Shown one piece after another: positions 61,463-64,000 of a stretch of 64,000 nucleotides of DNA (position 1 is its first letter; each line of letters begins with the position of its first letter). A model generated the notes under the pieces. That model was not told the origin of the DNA. It did no database searches and worked only from the letters and a program-made list of their open reading frames with translations. The stretch is taken from contig NZ_CP036291.1 in the NCBI RefSeq assembly GCF_007750855.1, positions 6,484,905 through 6,548,904 on the forward strand, in the 5' to 3' direction. The position numbers and the translations under genes are program-made. This stretch comes from Pirellulimonas nuda. Lineage in GTDB: Bacteria; Planctomycetota; Planctomycetia; Pirellulales; Lacipirellulaceae.

Positions 61463-61819
61463 TTATTCCACCTTCACGTCCGTATTGGGCGCCTTCACAC
61501 GCACCCCGGCGCCGTCCACATCCACCTCGGTCCCGGGCGCCCGGACGCTGGTGCCGGTGGCGGGGTCGCGTCTGACGTCGACGCCGGGCGCCTTGACGTC
61601 CACCTTGCCGTTCTTCGTCTTCACGTCCACACCCAGGCCGGGGATCTCGAGCGAGAAGCCCCCCCCTTCCTCACTCTGGGCGTCGGCCGCGGTATCAACG
61701 GCCGGCGCGGGCGCAGTGCCTTTGTTCGAATCGACTCGCACGTCCGCGTCACACCCGGTCAGCACCGACGCCGCCGCTACGGCGGTCAGCAGCACGAACG
61801 CCTTGGCAAAGCAATTCAT
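61463..61819 (-). CDS. small lipoprotein with VDVKAPG repeats
   Basis: A 118-residue protein with signal and lipobox SVLTGC (lipidated Cys23). The second half is a beta-type repeat: LGVDVKTKNGKVDVKAPGVDV, TEVDVDGAGVRVKAPNTDVKVE. Similar VDVKAPGV repeats occur in surface proteins of many bacteria. No enzymatic motif. Convergent with vapC. Confidence 0.8.
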   Translation of the reverse strand: MNCFAKAFVLLTAVAAASVLTGCDADVRVDSNKGTAPAPAVDTAADAQSEEGGGFSLEIPGLGVDVKTKNGKVDVKAPGVDVRRDPATGTSVRAPGTEVDVDGAGVRVKAPNTDVKVE

Positions 61820-61918
61820 AGTAAACCCTCGAATCCGTACGTCTTGAGGTAAAGGAAACCCGCACAGCCTACCAATGGCTACCGGGAAAACCTAGCAGGC
61901 CGGGGCGCGGTTCGCCCG

Positions 61919-63774
61919 CTACTTCTTGTCGTCCTCGCCCGTCTCGAGCACCGCCAAGAACGCCTTCTGCGGGATGTCGACGCTGCCGATCGACTTCATC
62001 CGCTTCTTGCCTTCTTTCTGCTTCTCCCAAAGCTTCCGCTTGCGGCTGATGTCGCCGCCGTAGCACTTGGCGGTCACGTTCTTTCGCATCGCGCTGATCG
62101 TCTCGCGGGCGATCACCTTGCTGCCAATGGCTGCCTGCAACGCCACCTCGAACATGTGCCGCGGGATCTCTTGCCTGAGCTTTTTGATGATCGCCCGCCC
62201 GCGTGTGTCCGAGTCGCGGCGGTCGCAGACGATGCTCAGGGCGTCGACACGTTCTCCCTTCACCAGGATGTCGAGCCGCACCAGGTCGCCCGGCTCGTAG
62301 CCGCGCAGCTCGTAGTCCATGGTGCCGTAGCCGCGGGTGTTGCTCTTGAGCTTGTCGTGCATGTCGTACACCACGTCGGCCAGCGCCAGGTCGTACACCA
62401 GCATCGCCCGCGTGGGGGAGAGGTACTCCTGACGGACGAACACGCCGCGGCGGTCGGAGCACATTTTCATGACGCCGCCGATGTACTCGCTGGGGAGCAC
62501 ATAACTCACCCGCACAATCGGCTGCAGGAACTCGTCGATCTCGCCGATGTCCGGGATGCGCGTCGGCGTATGCACCTCGTGCCACTCGCCGTCGTGCGTC
62601 TTGATGCGGTAGGTAACGTTGGGCGCCGTCTGCACCAGATCGATGTCGGACTCCCCTTCGAGCCGCTGCTGCACGATCTCCATGTGCAGCAGCCCGAGGA
62701 ACCCGCAGCGGAAGCCGAACCCGAGCGCGTCGGACGTCTCCGGCTCGAAGTCAAAACTGGGGTCGTTCACCGACAGCTTGTTGAGCGCCTCGCGTAGCTG
62801 CTCGAAATCCTGGCCGTCGGAGGGGTAGAGGCCGCAGAAGACCATCCGTTTGGGCTCTTCGTACCCATCCAGCGCAGCGGCCGGTTCGCCCGTAGCGACG
62901 CTCAACGTATCGCCGATGTGCACGTGCCCGAGCGACTTGATGTTGCAGATGATGTAACCCACCTGCCCGGCCGAGAGCAGGTCGCGCGCCACGCGACGCG
63001 GGGCGAGCTGCCCCAGTTCGACCACTTCGTGTGTGGTGCCCGCTTGGATGAACTTAATACGCTGCCCCTTGCGGACCACGCCGTTCATGATGCGGACGTA
63101 CATGATGGCGCCGCGGAAGTCGTCGTAGACGCTATCGAACACCATCGCCTGCAGCACCCCGGCGGGGTCGCCGGGGGGGGGGGGACGCGGTCGATGATCG
63201 CGTCGAGCACCTCCAGGCAGCCGACGCCGGTCTTGGCGCTGCACCCAAGCACCTCGTCCGGTTCGATCCCAAGGGTGTGCTCCATCTCCTCCTTGACTTC
63301 CTCCGGGCGGGCGTAGGCGAGGTCGACCTTGTTCATCACCGGCACGATCTTCAGGTCGTGCTCGATCGCGTTGTAGGCGTTGGCCACCGTCTGGGCCTCG
63401 ACCCCCTGGAACGCGTCGACCAGTAGCACCGCCCCCTCACAGCAAACGAGCGACCGCGACACCTCGTATTGGAAGTCGACGTGCCCCGGCGTGTCGATCA
63501 GGTTCAGCTCGTACGTCTGGCCGGCGTGCTTGTAGCGCATGCTCACGGCGCGCGCCTTGATGGTGATGCCCCGCTCTCGCTCCAGCGCCATGTCGTCCAG
63601 CATCTGCTCCTTCATCTGCCGTTTGCTGACGGTGTCGGTCAGCTCCAGCAGCCGGTCGGCGAGCGTGCTCTTGCCGTGGTCGATGTGAGCGATGATCGAG
63701 AAATTTCGGATCAGCCTGGGGTCCGCCACGCCCGGGGCGAGTTTCGAGGCAGATTGGGGAGAGACGCTAGCCAT
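61919..63774 (-). pseudogene. lepA: elongation factor 4 (LepA), frame broken in a homopolymer
   Basis: The N-terminal part (63774 to about 63185) carries the GTPase motifs [17 protein letters not shown] and NKVDL; the C-terminal part (about 63172 to 61919) carries [37 protein letters not shown] and the LepA-specific end (AKCYGGDISRKRKLWEKQKEGKKRMK). They are joined at a run of 12 G (63173-63184). With 13 bases the protein would read [16 protein letters not shown], matching the family's IPPPxGD, and the product would be 618 residues. A one-base loss, in the cell or in the data, explains the break. EF4 back-translocates stalled ribosomes and is not essential in most bacteria. Confidence 0.9.
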
Positions 63775-63809
63775 ACGAGGGGGGGTGCGCAGCAGGCGGG
63801 GGGGTGACA

Positions 63810-63939
63810 GCGGACCGCTCATTGTAGACCGCCCCCTAGCCGACGGGCTACGCCCCGTCGGCGTGCTAGCGATTTATGGCCGGGGTCGCAGCGCAGCGAC
63901 AGGGGCGGAGCCCCTCGGCTAGCGGTGAGAGCGGTCCGC
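63810..63939. repeat. palindromic intergenic element
   Basis: Outer arms GCGGACCGCTC (63810-63820) and GAGCGGTCCGC (63929-63939) are perfect. Inside, CTAGCCGACGGGCTACGCCC (from 63836) is the unit also at 6367-6394, and CCCCTCGGCTAG (to 63922) is its inverted partner. It lies upstream of lepA; the rest to 64000 shows nothing else. Confidence 0.7.
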
Positions 63940-64000
63940 CCCGCCCGGGCGTGCGGGGCGCCGATTCTGGGGAAAAGCCGGTCATTTGATTCGACCGTCG

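Noticed and set aside
61919-63244. A separate gene for the C-terminal half of LepA with its own start
   Set aside because: The first residues before QAMVFDS are unlike any protein and the two halves join exactly at the G run.

Overview
The window reads as chromosomal DNA of a planctomycete, most likely order Pirellulales (Lacipirellulaceae-like). The evidence is high G+C and lineage-typical families: a YTV-repeat cell-wall protein (43703-45220), a BBP7-type outer-membrane protein (3215-5062), a DUF1559 pseudopilin-like protein (46459-47589) and a secreted DUF1080 hydrolase (38622-39380). There are no rRNA or tRNA genes, no CRISPR array and no transposase. Assignment is by sequence recognition only; no search was run.

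Layout. 1-6336: a partial Gfo/Idh/MocA oxidoreductase fused to a cyclase domain, cutA, a TPR protein, the BBP7 protein and an orphan ParA. 6699-12952: a gliding-motility-like ABC module (ATPase, fused permease-GldG protein, DUF4340 protein). 12990-17170: a DUF971 protein and a phenylacetate-CoA-ligase-like enzyme sharing 4 bp, an FHA-GAF-sigma54 regulator, and a 29-residue basic protein gene with its own promoter. 17440-27539: a five-gene cluster, all on the minus strand, of transglutaminase-like proteases, circularly permuted ATP-grasp enzymes and alpha-E proteins. This is the predicted peptide-synthesis/tagging system known from comparative genomics, here in two parallel sets (one fused, one split). 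27925-36737: a U32 family protein, an Imm26-like protein, a zinc-finger SDR, a DUF433/DUF5615 toxin-antitoxin pair, and a YtrA-type GntR / ABC ATPase / permease operon.

37418-45220: a radical SAM protein, the DUF1080 protein, prfB with its programmed +1 frameshift, mnmA, a DUF481 protein and the YTV protein. 45582-52546: an FKBP isomerase, the DUF1559 protein, infC, and a symporter-purE-purK run. 52760-58968: a ketosynthase-like protein without its catalytic cysteine, an acyltransferase-like protein, an SDR, a secreted Ntn hydrolase, and a cysH / Rrf2 pair. 59208-63774: rhamnulokinase, a VapBC pair, a lipoprotein, and lepA broken by a one-base slip in a 12-base homopolymer.

The feature that ordinary annotation does not explain is the gap content. 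Many gaps, including gaps inside apparent operons, hold long inverted-repeat elements of at least six sequence families. Two families (24604-24789 with 35187-35379, and 20981-21211 with 41156-41410) occur twice as complete elements. One family recurs in four gaps. None carries a gene.
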